A stretch of DNA of 64,000 bases from Trichodesmium sp002260545 (GCF_050016015.1 NZ_JBNHEQ010000297.1:39891-103890); one strand, 5' to 3'. Counted from the first letter of the stretch, positions 6,972 through 17,263 are shown. The notes: a model not told the origin generated them from the sequence alone. Program-made: numbers and translations.

Positions 6972-9872
6972 TTACCCGACCAGATCAACATGACTGTTAA
7001 GATTAAAGCCAGATTCATTTTCGAGAATGGCAATAACTTTGTCGTCACCATTAGCTAATTTAGCTGACAATTGACCTTCTGAAAAGCTCAAATCACTCCG
7101 ACTGCTAAAACCATAGTAAAACCTATTAATGCGAATCCGATCTCCTTCAGAAGCAGTGAAGTCAAGAATCTTGTCAACACCACTATTTGCATCAAAAATG
7201 TGGGTGAAATCAAATATATCAGCACCTTTACCACCAATTAAAATATCACTGTCTTCAAAGCCTTGCAGATAATCGTTACCATCTCCTCCTAGGAGCAGAT
7301 CGTCCTGCCACCCACCTCGGAGAGTATCGTTGCCTCCAGCGCCATACAGGTAATCATTACCACCAAGACCTCGCATTAATTGATTGCCAGAGTTGCCGAT
7401 GAGAACATCATCACTACCTTCTGAACCGTCATTGTCTGTTTGTGAACCCAAAATCTCAATTTGTTTTAAGGCATCTCCTACTTGATTTTCAGAGATATTT
7501 TCTAGAATGGCAAGATCCCGATCGCCAAGAGTAATAGTGAGAGCATTATTAGTTTCTGAATGGGTAAAGTTTAAGCCTAAGGAAGGATCGGAGTTATCAC
7601 TAATAGCATCCAAATTCTTTTTCCATATCTCAATCTTATCTCCTTCAGCAGGAGTGAAGTCCAGGATGCGGTCGGGAGAAAAGTTGGTTCCATATTGATT
7701 GAGACTAAAAGTATCAGCACCAGTACCACCAATTGCAGTGTCACCTTGTTGAGAGGTAATGATGCTATCGCCACCATCTCCTCCTAGTACAACATCCCTA
7801 CCTCCAAATAATGCGATGTTATCGTTGCCTGCATGACCATAGACATACTGACTACCAGCTGAGTCGCCGATCTTACTGCTGGTTTCCTCATTGTTGATGA
7901 CAATTGTGTTGTTTTCTTCTCCAATAAACTCAATTTCTTTTAAGGCATCTACCACTTGATTTTTAGAGATATTTTGTAGGATAGCAGCCTGCTCACCGGC
8001 AATAGAAATAGTAAGGGTATTATCAGTATCAGAATGAGTGGCATCAAAGTTTACAGATGAATTGTTGTCGTAATATTCTTTAACATCAATCTGAATATTA
8101 TCGTCAGAAGGTGTGAAGTCTGTAATTGTATTTTGTCCACCAGAGAGCCTGAAAGTATCTTGACCACCATTACCAGTTAAAGTATCGTTCCCTTTTCCAC
8201 TAACTAAGACGTTAGCATGACCATCTCCAGAGAGAGTGTCATTATTGGAAGTACCAAGAATACGACGTTCCACAGTCAATCCTCCTGTATTGAGGCTGCT
8301 GATCCCTGATGATCCCGAAGTCTGATACTGAAAATTATTGACAATATTGGTAACTTGATTATTGGAGATATTTTCCAAGACCGCAACAGTTGTATCTGCA
8401 CTCCCATTGGAATTTAATAACGTGAGATTGTTATTCGAATAATTAAAAGACAGATTGTTGGAAAGCTCTACAGGGATTATTAGCCTATCTTCCACAGCAA
8501 AATCCTTGATAATATCACCTTCACCAACATAAAAGGTATCAGCACCTGCACCACCTGTTAAGATATCAGTTCCTAGGCGACCGATGAGGATGTTAGCGTC
8601 ACCATCTCCTTTGATATTGTCATCATAGTCACTACCAGTAACATTCTCAATGCTAATCAATGTGTCTTGAGTACCAAACCCATCATTACTTGCTTTGCCC
8701 TGAGAGAGATCGACAGTGGCACCCGTTCCCTGATTATTATCTTGGTAAGAAACAAAGTCTAAACCGTCGCCCCCATTCAGAGTATCTGCTCCTTTACCTC
8801 CAAGCAATACATCATTACCCGCGTAACCAAATAGCTGATCGTTACCATCCGCGTGTGGTGTGAAGTTTAGCGTACTCCCAGACTTGTCTACTGTTTCTTT
8901 GGAAGTGTAACCATAAATGTGGTCGTCAAAGTTACTACCGTAACGGTAGTTGGCACTGTTATCACCCTCGACAGATAGAGGCCCAATGGCACCTAGAACT
9001 AAAAATGGGTTTTCCATCTCACCGATTTGTGCTTGGATTTCTGCACTGAATTCATTTGCAGTTATAATATTGCTTGTTGCACCGCTGCTGTTTAGACCCT
9101 GAGACACCCCATTTTTATCTAGAATTAGAGCATTATTTAAGAGAGTTTCTCGAATTGATGTTACATACTGAGTTGGTAAAGCTGTATCTCCAGGGAAAAT
9201 ATCTCCAGCTTTGGCAAAATTCAAAGTGGCAAATATGTCAGTACCACCTCCTTGATCGTACGAAAAACTTAAAAAGTTTTGGGTATTTGTCGCATCTGAA
9301 ATGAAAACATTGGGGTCTTCACCCTTACTACTGTCGTAGTTTAGGGGAATTATCACTACATCTTCTAAAGGATTGAAGTCCTTAACCGTAGCGTATTCTC
9401 CTGAAGGCGGTGCCTCAACATAGCCATCAACTCCCGAATTTATCCCTTCATAAATAATGGGAGTAATTTCTTTCATTGCGGTTATAAGACCTTTGCTCAG
9501 GTCGCCGACAACAGGGATCATACTGAAACCAAGATCGGTTATATCAGTGGCAATTCCGTTGGCAAATCCTTCAGCATCAAGAGTGCCTGGAGTTACAGTT
9601 TTACTTGTGTCACCAAGGAAGAATGTGTCTTTGTCTGCTCCGCCATATATGATGTCACTGTTGCCTGCCGATAATTTACCAGTAAAGATTACATCATTAC
9701 CCGCACCCCCAACTAGAGAATCAGTACCGTTTCCACCTTGAAGTACATCATTGTCGGCACCTCCAAGGAGAGTATCGTTTCCAGCTCCTCCAAAGAGAGC
9801 ATCATTTCCCGGACCTCCTTCAAGATGATCTGCTCCAGCTCCCCTGTTATGGGACTTACTATTATTCTGCAC
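6972..9872 (-). CDS. RTX calcium-binding (hemolysin-type) repeat protein
   Basis: The 966 residues contain several blocks of the nonapeptide GGxGxDxLx (for example GGPGNDALFGGAGNDTLLGG near the N-terminus, LRGLGGNDYLYGAGGNDTLR near the C-terminus). Such repeats bind Ca2+ as a parallel beta-roll and mark proteins exported by type I secretion. Between blocks, a module recurs at least four times: DFTP(A/S)(E/D)xDxIxI, then a beta-rich segment ending ILENIS(E/K/N)NQV. No protease or lipase active site is recognised, so it may be a surface or matrix protein. The frame extends further upstream in RTX sequence to an in-frame stop (see 9873-10148), so the GTG at 9872 is probably not the native start. 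Confidence 0.9.
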   Translation of the reverse strand: MQNNSKSHNRGAGADHLEGGPGNDALFGGAGNDTLLGGADNDVLQGGNGTDSLVGGAGNDVIFTGKLSAGNSDIIYGGADKDTFFLGDTSKTVTPGTLDAEGFANGIATDITDLGFSMIPVVGDLSKGLITAMKEITPIIYEGINSGVDGYVEAPPSGEYATVKDFNPLEDVVIIPLNYDSSKGEDPNVFISDATNTQNFLSFSYDQGGGTDIFATLNFAKAGDIFPGDTALPTQYVTSIRETLLNNALILDKNGVSQGLNSSGATSNIITANEFSAEIQAQIGEMENPFLVLGAIGPLSVEGDNSANYRYGSNFDDHIYGYTSKETVDKSGSTLNFTPHADGNDQLFGYAGNDVLLGGKGADTLNGGDGLDFVSYQDNNQGTGATVDLSQGKASNDGFGTQDTLISIENVTGSDYDDNIKGDGDANILIGRLGTDILTGGAGADTFYVGEGDIIKDFAVEDRLIIPVELSNNLSFNYSNNNLTLLNSNGSADTTVAVLENISNNQVTNIVNNFQYQTSGSSGISSLNTGGLTVERRILGTSNNDTLSGDGHANVLVSGKGNDTLTGNGGQDTFRLSGGQNTITDFTPSDDNIQIDVKEYYDNNSSVNFDATHSDTDNTLTISIAGEQAAILQNISKNQVVDALKEIEFIGEENNTIVINNEETSSKIGDSAGSQYVYGHAGNDNIALFGGRDVVLGGDGGDSIITSQQGDTAIGGTGADTFSLNQYGTNFSPDRILDFTPAEGDKIEIWKKNLDAISDNSDPSLGLNFTHSETNNALTITLGDRDLAILENISENQVGDALKQIEILGSQTDNDGSEGSDDVLIGNSGNQLMRGLGGNDYLYGAGGNDTLRGGWQDDLLLGGDGNDYLQGFEDSDILIGGKGADIFDFTHIFDANSGVDKILDFTASEGDRIRINRFYYGFSSRSDLSFSEGQLSAKLANGDDKVIAILENESGFNLNSHVDLVG

Positions 9873-10148
9873 AAACTTATAGCCATTATCACTGTCTGGA
9901 TCTGTAGTTTCACTACCACCATAGAGATAGTCATCACCCCCCCCTCCATAAAGAGTATCGGACTCCTGTTTTCCAACAAGTGTATCATTTCCACCTTGAC
10001 CCTGGAGTATGTCTTTGTAATCAAAGTATGTAGTGACAAATGACCATGTGGGTATTTGCCAATGTTCATTAGAGCCTGTTTTTCCTTCAAGCTTATCGTT
10101 ACCATCAGTCCCAGTTGTTGTTCTTGGTCAGAAATCCCAATCAGCCAT
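9873..10148 (-). pseudogene. 5' part of the RTX gene, cut off by TGA at codon 7
   Basis: ATG 10148, preceded by GAGG at a suitable distance, opens MADWDF, then TGA (10128-10130), then PRTTTGTDGNDKLEGKTGSN and a further RTX block (GQGGNDTLVGKQESDTLYGG) in the same frame as the gene at 6972-9872. GTDGNDxLEGxxG is the usual first RTX repeat, so this is the true N-terminus. The only defect is the TGA, which CGA or TGG would produce by one transition. Whether the gene is dead or restarts downstream cannot be decided here. Confidence 0.8.
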
Positions 10149-11017
10149 TATTTTATCCTCAATTAGATTATTTATTGCTTTGAGAAAATGTTGTTCTCTT
10201 TCCGTTGTTGATATCATTATCACTCAAGTTATCGGAAAACACAATACAGAAAAAGTTATTTTTAGTTATGAATTTTTAACCTGAATAAAACTGAACTTTT
10301 TTGAGATTAATTTGGACAATAAATCTAGTATTACCAAAATATAAATCTGTTTATAATCAAGGCTATACCTGATATACACAGATTATTTAGTAACTCAAAA
10401 TTGATTTATATAATTATTTATGACTAAGTATTTTGGCGTAGATATACAACAAATGTCATAGAATTTTATTCAGAAAAGTTCAGTTTTGGTAAGGTAAAGT
10501 TCAGTTTTATTCAGGTAATCTTCCTACATAAACTATTCTCATCTTTGATCAAGGTAATATTATGTCCGGATAATCAGTTTTATTCAGGTAATCTTCCTAC
10601 GCAGACTATTGTCATCTTTGATTAAGATATAGCAATCCTAAATAGGTAGTGATAAATTAAAAAGTAGATAAAAAACTTGAAACTATTGCCAGTTAAGAGT
10701 TAAGTGTTCCCTATTCCCTACAGCGGTTTTCATATGAATAAACCACAATGATACTAACTCCTAACTGCTAACTCCTGACTCTGTACGGACGTTGCATGCA
10801 ACGTCCCTACCTCCTGACTCCTGACTCCTGACTCCTAATAATGAGTTTAGTGGTCTACTCAACTGAAAAGCGCTGTAAAAAGCAGTAAGATTTTTGCCAC
10901 GAATAAAATAGGATTGCTATAACACCTGCAAAATAAAAATATAGCAATCCTATTTCAGTTGTAAGATTTTGGTTGTACGGGCAATTCGAGTTGGCGTTAG
11001 GGTTAGCGTTAGCGAAG
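10149..11017. other. Long intergenic region with repeats
   Basis: Upstream of the RTX gene the sequence is AT-rich with no gene. At 10502-10630 a roughly 70-bp unit occurs twice (CAGTTTTATTCAGGTAATCT, CTTCCTAC, TTGTCATCTTTGAT). GATATAGCAATCCTAAAT near 10624 is an end motif of repeat family D (see 40211). A family A MITE occupies 10721-10875. From 10900 a further TATAGCAATCC inverted pair follows. Confidence 0.55.
10721..10875. mobile_element. MITE family A copy
   Basis: Left end TA|CAGCGGTTTTCATATGAATAAACC and right end GTGGTCTACTCAACTGAAAA then GCGCTG|TA. The centre carries the hairpin GTACGGACGTTGCATG / CAACGTCCCTAC flanked by CTCCTGACT-type heptamer repeats. It is the best-preserved TA-flanked copy in the window. 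Confidence 0.75.
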
Positions 11018-11125
11018 CTCCTCTGCAAGAGGCAGCTCCTCTGCAAGAGGCAGCTCCTCTGCAAGAAGCAGCTCCTCTGCAAGAGGCAGTTCCTCTGCAA
11101 GAGGCAGTTCCTCTGCAAGAGGCAG
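11018..11125. repeat. Six 18-bp tandem repeats
   Basis: Six consecutive copies of CTCCTCTGCAAGAGGCAG (last two with T for the first C, third with AAG for AGG). Each contains the palindrome CCTCTGCAAGAGG. The 18-bp unit is a multiple of three, so both strands stay open, but codon content is not protein-like. It is not a CRISPR: there are no spacers. Confidence 0.9.
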
Positions 11126-11261
11126 CATGACCTAGGAAATCGCCCCTACAGGAGTCAGAATTTTCAAGGTTTTCAGCTCAAATTAACTATCATAAAAATT
11201 CTCACAAACAATTTAGGATTGCCAGATGTCATATTTGACTATATCTTTATGAACCAGAACC

Positions 11262-12596
11262 ATGATAAGATTAGTTTGGCCTGTTTGTCCACAAAATTAT
11301 GATGGACAGAAAGAGTTATTTAATTTACCCTCTAAATCTTTTCCAATGTCAGACCAGAAAACATTACTTGATTTTGCAGATAATTTAGTTAAAGGCTATA
11401 CAGGCTCAGTGTTGAGTGAAGCAGAAGGTCTTATTTTGATGGAAGCCTTAAACGTTAGTGCTAAAAAGAAGACCTATGGCCAGATTGCAGCATCAATAGG
11501 CTACTCTGGCGGGTATATCAAAGTGGTGGCTGCTCAACTGTGGAAATTATTGTCGAAAGTTATTGGTCAAAAGGTCAAGAAAGCTAATGTTCGCACAATA
11601 TTGCAATCGCAGCTTAAGTCTAAATCCTTAGAGCTTTCAACGCAGTTTAAAAGCTTGGCTGAAGAAACAGCAATCTCAAAGCTAGATCGACAGCAAGTTA
11701 CTCCTGAAGTTATCCTCCCTGTACCTACCAACTATGACGGCAAGGAAATGAAGGACGATCAATCTAGAATGGCCAGCATTCTTGTAGTGGACGATCAGCC
11801 CCACAATGTAGCTCTACTAACCGACATCCTGGAAGAGGATGAGTTTGAAGTCTGGCAAGCTACCAGTGGTGTAGAAGCTTTGGAAATGGCAAGGAAGATA
11901 CTGCCAGATTTAATTCTGCTCGATATTAATATGCCAGATATGAATGGTTATCTTGTCTGTCAGCACCTTAAAGCGGATCGAGAAACTACAGCCATTCCGA
12001 TTATTTTTATCAGTGCCTTAGATGGGTCTTGGGATAAAGTCAAAGGTTTTTCTGTGGGTGGGAGTGACTACATCACTAAACCCTTCAATACATTAGAAGC
12101 GATCGTTCGTATTGAGAATCAACTGCAAATTCGCCAGATACAAGAGAAAATGCTTGGAATTGAGGAGCAAGGTCAGGCAACTCCTCACCAGACTATTGCT
12201 TCAGAGTCAAAGCAGATTCTGATGGTGGATGATGAACTCAAAAATTTAGCCCTATTGACTGATGTATTGGAAGAAGAAGGGTATGAAGTCTGGCAAGCAG
12301 ATAGTGGCTCGGAGGCATTAAGAATTGCTGAGATGATATTGCCGGATCTGATTTTGCTAGATATTAAGATGCCAGATATAAACGGCTATGATGTTTGTCA
12401 ACAACTGAAGGCAGATGCCAAGACCAAACTTATCCCTATGATTTTCGTGAGTGCTGTGGATCAAACCTGGGATAAAGTGAAAGCATTTTCTGTAGGTGGT
12501 AGTGATTATGTGGCTAAACCCATTGATATGCTTGAATTGATGGTTCGGATTAGATCTCAATTGCAAATTTGGGGCTATTCAATAATTAATAATTAA
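11262..12596 (+). CDS. Response regulator with vMAP-like N-domain and two REC domains
   Basis: After a short leader, residues 30-115 (LLDFADNLVKGYTGSVLSEA, KTYGQIAASIGYSGGYIKVV, AAQLWKLLSKVIGQ) match the helix-turn-helix-like N-terminal domain seen in cyanobacterial NACHT/WD40 and vWA-MoxR-associated proteins. Two receiver domains follow, at about 172-290 (VVDDQPHN, phospho-Asp in LILLDINMPDMNG, KPF Lys) and 316-435 (MVDDELKN, LILLDIKMPDING, KPI). There is no output domain after them. The start may be ATG 11346 (MSDQKTLL) rather than 11262. It lies upstream of a solute-binding protein and a hybrid kinase in the same direction, so it probably belongs to one phosphorelay. Confidence 0.85.
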   Translation: MIRLVWPVCPQNYDGQKELFNLPSKSFPMSDQKTLLDFADNLVKGYTGSVLSEAEGLILMEALNVSAKKKTYGQIAASIGYSGGYIKVVAAQLWKLLSKVIGQKVKKANVRTILQSQLKSKSLELSTQFKSLAEETAISKLDRQQVTPEVILPVPTNYDGKEMKDDQSRMASILVVDDQPHNVALLTDILEEDEFEVWQATSGVEALEMARKILPDLILLDINMPDMNGYLVCQHLKADRETTAIPIIFISALDGSWDKVKGFSVGGSDYITKPFNTLEAIVRIENQLQIRQIQEKMLGIEEQGQATPHQTIASESKQILMVDDELKNLALLTDVLEEEGYEVWQADSGSEALRIAEMILPDLILLDIKMPDINGYDVCQQLKADAKTKLIPMIFVSAVDQTWDKVKAFSVGGSDYVAKPIDMLELMVRIRSQLQIWGYSIINN

Positions 12597-12758
12597 CAAT
12601 TAATAATTAATAATTACCTCGTTACACCCCACAAACTAGCAAAAAACTATTATGGCTAAACACGGGCTTTGTAAACGATCATGTCAGAATTTCAAGCCAG
12701 AGACTTTAGTCGGAGGTACTGATAACTGATAACTGAAATGACCTATTTACTTAACTTA
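12597..12758. other. Intergenic with AATTATTAAT repeats
   Basis: It starts with AATTAATAATTAATAATTA tandem repeats directly after the regulator stop, then unremarkable sequence to the family A MITE. No gene is seen. Confidence 0.4.
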
Positions 12759-12853
12759 CTGCGCTTTTGAGTTGGGTAGACCACTAAACTCATTGTTAGG
12801 AGTTAGGAGTTAGGAGTTAGTATCATTGTGGTTTATTCATATGAAAACCGCTG
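12759..12853. mobile_element. MITE family A copy, reverse orientation
   Basis: Ends CTGCGCTTTTGAGTTGGGTAG (ACCACTAAACTC) and GTGGTTTATTCATATGAAAA (CCGCTG), both flanked by TA. The inside is three TAGGAGT heptamers. The stretch 12854-12981 after it contains another mobile end, GACTTTTTCAGCAAACCCTA (12910-12929), and no gene. Confidence 0.7.
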
Positions 12854-12981
12854 TAATTACCAAATATACACATGACTTACGCAAAGGCTCTATATATAGT
12901 GCCTATTAGACTTTTTCAGCAAACCCTAATTACTAAATATACAATTAATTTTACTTAATCACTTAAAAATTAGACTTAACA

Positions 12982-14436
12982 ATGAAAAGACGAGATGTAT
13001 TGCGTTTAGGAACATCAGCAGCATTAGGATGGAGTGCAACTTACGCACTCAAAGCTTGTAGTCGGTTTTCCTCTTCTTCATCTGTTAAATTATCCCTTGA
13101 AGAGACTCGCGGTTTAGAATCAGCAAGCGTCATCGGAACCGATGCTTACCACTTTCTCAAAGATGTAGGTAAAACATTTTCCGGCATGACTATACGATTG
13201 ATTACAGAAGATGTACCCAGTGCCCAAGTTGCTTGGAAATTAGTTCAAGAATAATTTATTCCCCTAACAGGAATCAAAGTGCAATGGGAGCTATTACCCC
13301 TCGAACGTGTCTTGGGACGGATCGAGCAAGACATTGCCAGAGAAACCGGAATCTATGACATCATGTATTGCGATCGAGATTGGGTCGGTCGTTTTGCTAA
13401 TATTGCGGTCAAACCCAGATATTTGCTAGAGAACACTGACTTACAATATCCCAACTACAATTTTGAGGATTTTTTCCCTTCTTTGGTTGCTAATATGTCT
13501 TCCTATAAAGGACAGTTGGTAGCAATCCCCTATGACATCCCCATCTTTATCATGTTCTACCGCCAAGATATTTTTGAAGAATTGGGGTTGTCCGTCCCGA
13601 CAACAATGACAGAATATTTAGCAACAGCGCAAATTATTAACGAAGCAAAAAAACCTCAAGTTTATGGAACAGCAGGACAGTGGAAGGTAGGGCATAACAG
13701 CTTGCTTTGCAATATGACCGCTTGGCTATGGTCTCATGGGGGGTCGTTTTATCATGGGGATGGAACGCCAGCTATTAACGACGAGCGGGCGATCGCGGGA
13801 ATGGAATATTTACTAGCTCAACGACAATATGCTCCTCCCGAAGCATTAACCTGGGATTGGTATGGGGAAGCAGAAGCCTTTCGCCAAGGTCGGGTAGCTA
13901 TGTTAATCTCTTGGGCAGATTGGTTTCCATGGTTTGAAGCATCGCCGATGTCTCAAGTGTCAGGACGAGTCGCAACTGTCCGATGTCCCCAAGAAATTGC
14001 CCTGCGTTCTTACCGCGAATGTGCTTTTGGGGAAGTTCCGGGCATCAGCCATTGTGGAGGCAGCAGTTTGTTACTATCTCGTTATAGCAAGCAACAAGAA
14101 GCAGCATGGGTGTTTCTGCAATGGCTCACAAGCGCAGACACGATGACCAGGGTAGCAATATTGAGCAACACCAACGGCGTTCGTCGCAGCACCTATAGAG
14201 ATCCTCGATTGAGAGTTGGGTTTGGAGCGCAACCAAATGTTGTTAAGTATTTCGATGTGACTCTAGATGCTATTGAAAATCTTATGGGAGTGGAACCTCA
14301 CCTTCCTAATTGGATCGAACTTGGTTTCAATCGCTTTCCTGTGGAACTTGGAAAATTAATGACTAATCAACAGAGCATTAAAACTACTTTGGACAACATG
14401 GCACAAGCGGCCGCCCAAGTAGCACAAACCCTATAA
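12982..14436 (+). pseudogene. Extracellular solute-binding protein with in-frame TAA
   Basis: MKRRDVLRLGTSAALGWSAT with a twin-Arg-like start and a Cys at ALKAC suggests an exported lipoprotein. Codon 91 is TAA (13252-13254), after which FIPLTGIKVQWELLPLERVL continues in frame to the normal end. The fold is that of family 1 (sugar-type) binding proteins: DIMYCDRDWVGRFA, AIPYDIPIFIMFYRQDIFEE, then WLWSHGGSFYHGDGTPAIND, and a C-terminal WVFLQWLTSAD. No ABC permease or ATPase lies nearby; the partners are a regulator and a hybrid kinase, so a role as periplasmic sensor feeding the kinase is possible. The only visible lesion is this stop. Confidence 0.85.
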
Positions 14437-14502
14437 TAGACTTATTGCAAAAGTTTTAATTAAATCAATGTAAGACATGAAATAAACAATTTTCTCCCCC
14501 CT

Positions 14503-14538
14503 ATTCCCTATTCCCTATTCCCTATTCCCTATTCCCTG
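14503..14538. repeat. CCCTATT heptamer tandem repeat before the kinase start
   Basis: About five copies of CCCTATT end five bases before the kinase ATG, replacing any normal ribosome-binding site. These belong to the short tandemly repeated heptanucleotides known in filamentous cyanobacteria. Confidence 0.85.
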
Positions 14539-14542
14539 ACTA

Positions 14543-17263
14543 ATGAAACTTATCCCTCGAAATATTCGTCCTCTAAAATACTTCTTCAAGAATTACAGCT
14601 TACGCTATCAACTGTTAGGCTTATTTTGCTTCATTTCTCTAACTCCTCTTGCCGGCTTTGTTTGGTGGAATCACCAAAGCACGCGAAGGGCTTTGATTAA
14701 ATCGGCTAATCAATCCCTCAATGCTGCTGCTTCTCAAACTGTAGCAAACATTGATGCGTTCGTTAGTGCCAATTTAATGGCAATTGTTACCGAAGCGCAA
14801 CAAGAAAGTCTTGCCTCCTATTTAAAAACTGCACCAAGCACTTCTCCAGCCCTGAAAGAACAAGCCCTCAACACGCTAAATACCTTGATTGCCAAAGATA
14901 AAATCTTTTTAGTGTCTTGGGCTCTTCTTGATACCAATGGGCAGAATCTGCTTGATACCCACTTTCCTCAGATCGGACAAGATGAGTCAGAGCGCGACTA
15001 CTTCCAAGTTACTCTAGTAACAGGAGAACCTTTTGTATCCAACTTAGAATTTTCTGAACTTGATGGCAAGCCTTACTTGTACTTCAGTCAGTCAGTCCGC
15101 GATCGCGAGACTGGAAAAGTCGTTGGAGTGTTACGCAGTCAGTACAGCGCAACCAAACTCCAACATATCGTGTTGGAAAATAATAATTTAGCTGGTTCTT
15201 TTTCCTTTGCCATTCTGCTGGACGATCGAAATTTACGCTTGGCACAAGGATATAGAGATGATGGGAACCTACCGGAAGAAGTTCTATTCCAATTTCTCGC
15301 TCCTCCAAAAGCCGATACTATTCAGGAGTTACAGGCAATTTATCGCTTGCCGGCTTCCATCCCTACCGATAACGCAACTAAACTTACCAAATTTGATGAA
15401 TTTGCTGCAAATTTTAGCCCCGATCGCCCCTACTTTGATACTATTCTTTCTGAAGAAAAGAAAAGAAAATATGCTGGAGCGCTCGAATCTACCCAAACCA
15501 TCTCTTGGAAGGTCGCTTATTTGCGACCGAAATCTGTTTTTCTCCAACCCATCAAAATTCAAACCCGAAATAACCTCCTCCTTGCTTTTGGAACGACAAT
15601 TGCAGCAATTGGCGTGGGATTTGGCATGGCACATGTTATTTCTTCTCCCATTGGCAGCTTGACAATGATTGCCAGGCAAGTTGCCGATGGTAATTTAAAC
15701 GCTCGTGCAGACATCGGATATGGCAATGAAATTGGCGAATTGGCTCGTACTTTTAATACCATGACCCACCAACTTAAGGAGTCTATCGAATTACTGGAAC
15801 AACGAGTACAAGAGCGAACAGCTGAACTAGAAGAGCGAACTGTCGAGCTGAGATGTGCCAAAGAAAAAGCAGAAGTGGCTAACCAAGCTAAGAGCGAATT
15901 CCTCGCCAATATGAGTCACGAGTTACGCACCCCCCTCAATGGCATTCTCGGTTATGCCCAGGTATTGAAGCGATCGCCCGCTTTACCCGAAAAAGAAAAA
16001 GAGCAAGTCGAAATTATGCACAAATGTGGCAACCATTTGCTGGGCATGATTAATGACATCTTGGATTTAGCCAAGATTGAAGCGGGCAAACTCGACCTGA
16101 TTCCGAAATCAATTCATCTAGCCTCCTGTTTACAGGGGGTCGTGGAAGCCTGCCGAGTTCGTGCAGCCCAAAAAGGTTTGGAGTTTGTCTATCAGGTTGA
16201 ATCAGGATTACCCGAAGGGGTTGAAGTGGATGAACAGAGACTACGGCAGGTATTATTCAACTTGTTAGGCAATGCCATTAAATTTACCGATCGCGGCACA
16301 GTTACCTTGCAAGTATGGGCTGCTGCTGCCCTTGATTCAGATCGTCGTCGCCTGAGATTTGTGGTGAGTGACACTGGAGTAGGCATTGCCCCAGCCGATC
16401 TCAAACGGCTGTTTGAGGCTTTTATGCAAGTAGGCGATCGCCGAAAGCAGTCGGAAGGTACAGGGTTAGGCTTGGCCATTAGTCATCGGATTGTGCAATT
16501 GATGGGGTCCGACATTGAAGTACAAAGTGAAGTTGGTAAAGGCAGTCAATTTAGCTTTGAGATCGTTGTGCCCTTAGCCTCTGAGTGGGAGATGCCGCCA
16601 ACCAACCTGCACAACCACACCATTGTTGGCTACACCGGAGAGAGACAGCGACTGTTGTTAGTAGATGATCGTTGGGAAAATCGCAGCGTTTTAGTGAATC
16701 TGTTGGGTCCTATTGGCTTTGAAATGGTCGAAGCGGAGGATGGTCAACAAGCACTGGAAAAGCTGCAAGAGCAGCCCTTTGATTTAGTGATTACGGATTT
16801 GGCTATGCCAGTGATGGATGGGTTTGAACTACTACGGCAGGTGCAGCAGTGCCCAAAGCTGCAACCTCAAAAAATTATTGTGTCTTCTGCTTATGTGTCT
16901 AAGCAAGACCAAGAACTCGCCCTGAAGGCCGGAGCGAATGCCTTCCTGCCGAAACCTATTAATGCTGAAAAACTGTTCAAGCTTTTAGCGGACGAGCTAG
17001 ACCTAGAGTGGGAATATGCTGAGAATGATCTGCTTGAAGGAACCACCTCTGAGGCAGAGGTAGCGATAACAATACCGCCCCTAGAACAACTGCGAGTAGT
17101 GTATGAAGCTGCTGAAGCCGGAGACTTTCGTCGCGTTCGCCGACAGTTGGAAGGGTTAATGGCAGAGGAAGCAGAATATGAAGCATTTGTGTCACCGCTG
17201 TTGGCACTAGCAAAAAAGCTCAAAACCAACGAGATTAAGACAATACTAGCTCAGTATGTGTAG
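14543..17263 (+). CDS. Hybrid sensor histidine kinase (dCache-like, HAMP, REC)
   Basis: 906 residues. A transmembrane helix at about 22-43 and another at about 345-365 enclose a large extracytoplasmic sensor resembling dCache (LLDTNGQNLLDTHFPQIGQD, YFQVTLVTGEPFVSNLEFSE). Then HAMP (SSPIGSLTMIARQVADGNLN), a coiled coil, HisKA with phospho-His near 459 in FLANMSHELRTPLNGILGYA, and a HATPase with N box LFNLLGNAIKFTDRG, VSDTGVGIAP and GTGLGLAIS. A receiver at about 702-820 has VDDRWEN and phospho-Asp in VITDLAMPVMDG. The last 60 residues are helical. It probably works with the dual-REC regulator and the binding protein upstream. The upstream heptamer repeat leaves it without an obvious Shine-Dalgarno. 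Confidence 0.95.
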   Translation: MKLIPRNIRPLKYFFKNYSLRYQLLGLFCFISLTPLAGFVWWNHQSTRRALIKSANQSLNAAASQTVANIDAFVSANLMAIVTEAQQESLASYLKTAPSTSPALKEQALNTLNTLIAKDKIFLVSWALLDTNGQNLLDTHFPQIGQDESERDYFQVTLVTGEPFVSNLEFSELDGKPYLYFSQSVRDRETGKVVGVLRSQYSATKLQHIVLENNNLAGSFSFAILLDDRNLRLAQGYRDDGNLPEEVLFQFLAPPKADTIQELQAIYRLPASIPTDNATKLTKFDEFAANFSPDRPYFDTILSEEKKRKYAGALESTQTISWKVAYLRPKSVFLQPIKIQTRNNLLLAFGTTIAAIGVGFGMAHVISSPIGSLTMIARQVADGNLNARADIGYGNEIGELARTFNTMTHQLKESIELLEQRVQERTAELEERTVELRCAKEKAEVANQAKSEFLANMSHELRTPLNGILGYAQVLKRSPALPEKEKEQVEIMHKCGNHLLGMINDILDLAKIEAGKLDLIPKSIHLASCLQGVVEACRVRAAQKGLEFVYQVESGLPEGVEVDEQRLRQVLFNLLGNAIKFTDRGTVTLQVWAAAALDSDRRRLRFVVSDTGVGIAPADLKRLFEAFMQVGDRRKQSEGTGLGLAISHRIVQLMGSDIEVQSEVGKGSQFSFEIVVPLASEWEMPPTNLHNHTIVGYTGERQRLLLVDDRWENRSVLVNLLGPIGFEMVEAEDGQQALEKLQEQPFDLVITDLAMPVMDGFELLRQVQQCPKLQPQKIIVSSAYVSKQDQELALKAGANAFLPKPINAEKLFKLLADELDLEWEYAENDLLEGTTSEAEVAITIPPLEQLRVVYEAAEAGDFRRVRRQLEGLMAEEAEYEAFVSPLLALAKKLKTNEIKTILAQYV

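Noticed and set aside
11018..11125. CRISPR array
   Set aside because: 18-bp units abut with no spacers and no cas genes nearby; simple tandem repeat.
10973..11302. 109-codon frame running through the 18-bp repeats into the regulator
   Set aside because: Its residues are an artefact of the repeat (CKRQLL copies), and it overlaps the real regulator in another frame.
12982..14436. Complete ABC sugar transporter operon
   Set aside because: Only a binding protein is present; no permease or ATPase gene within the neighbouring kilobases.
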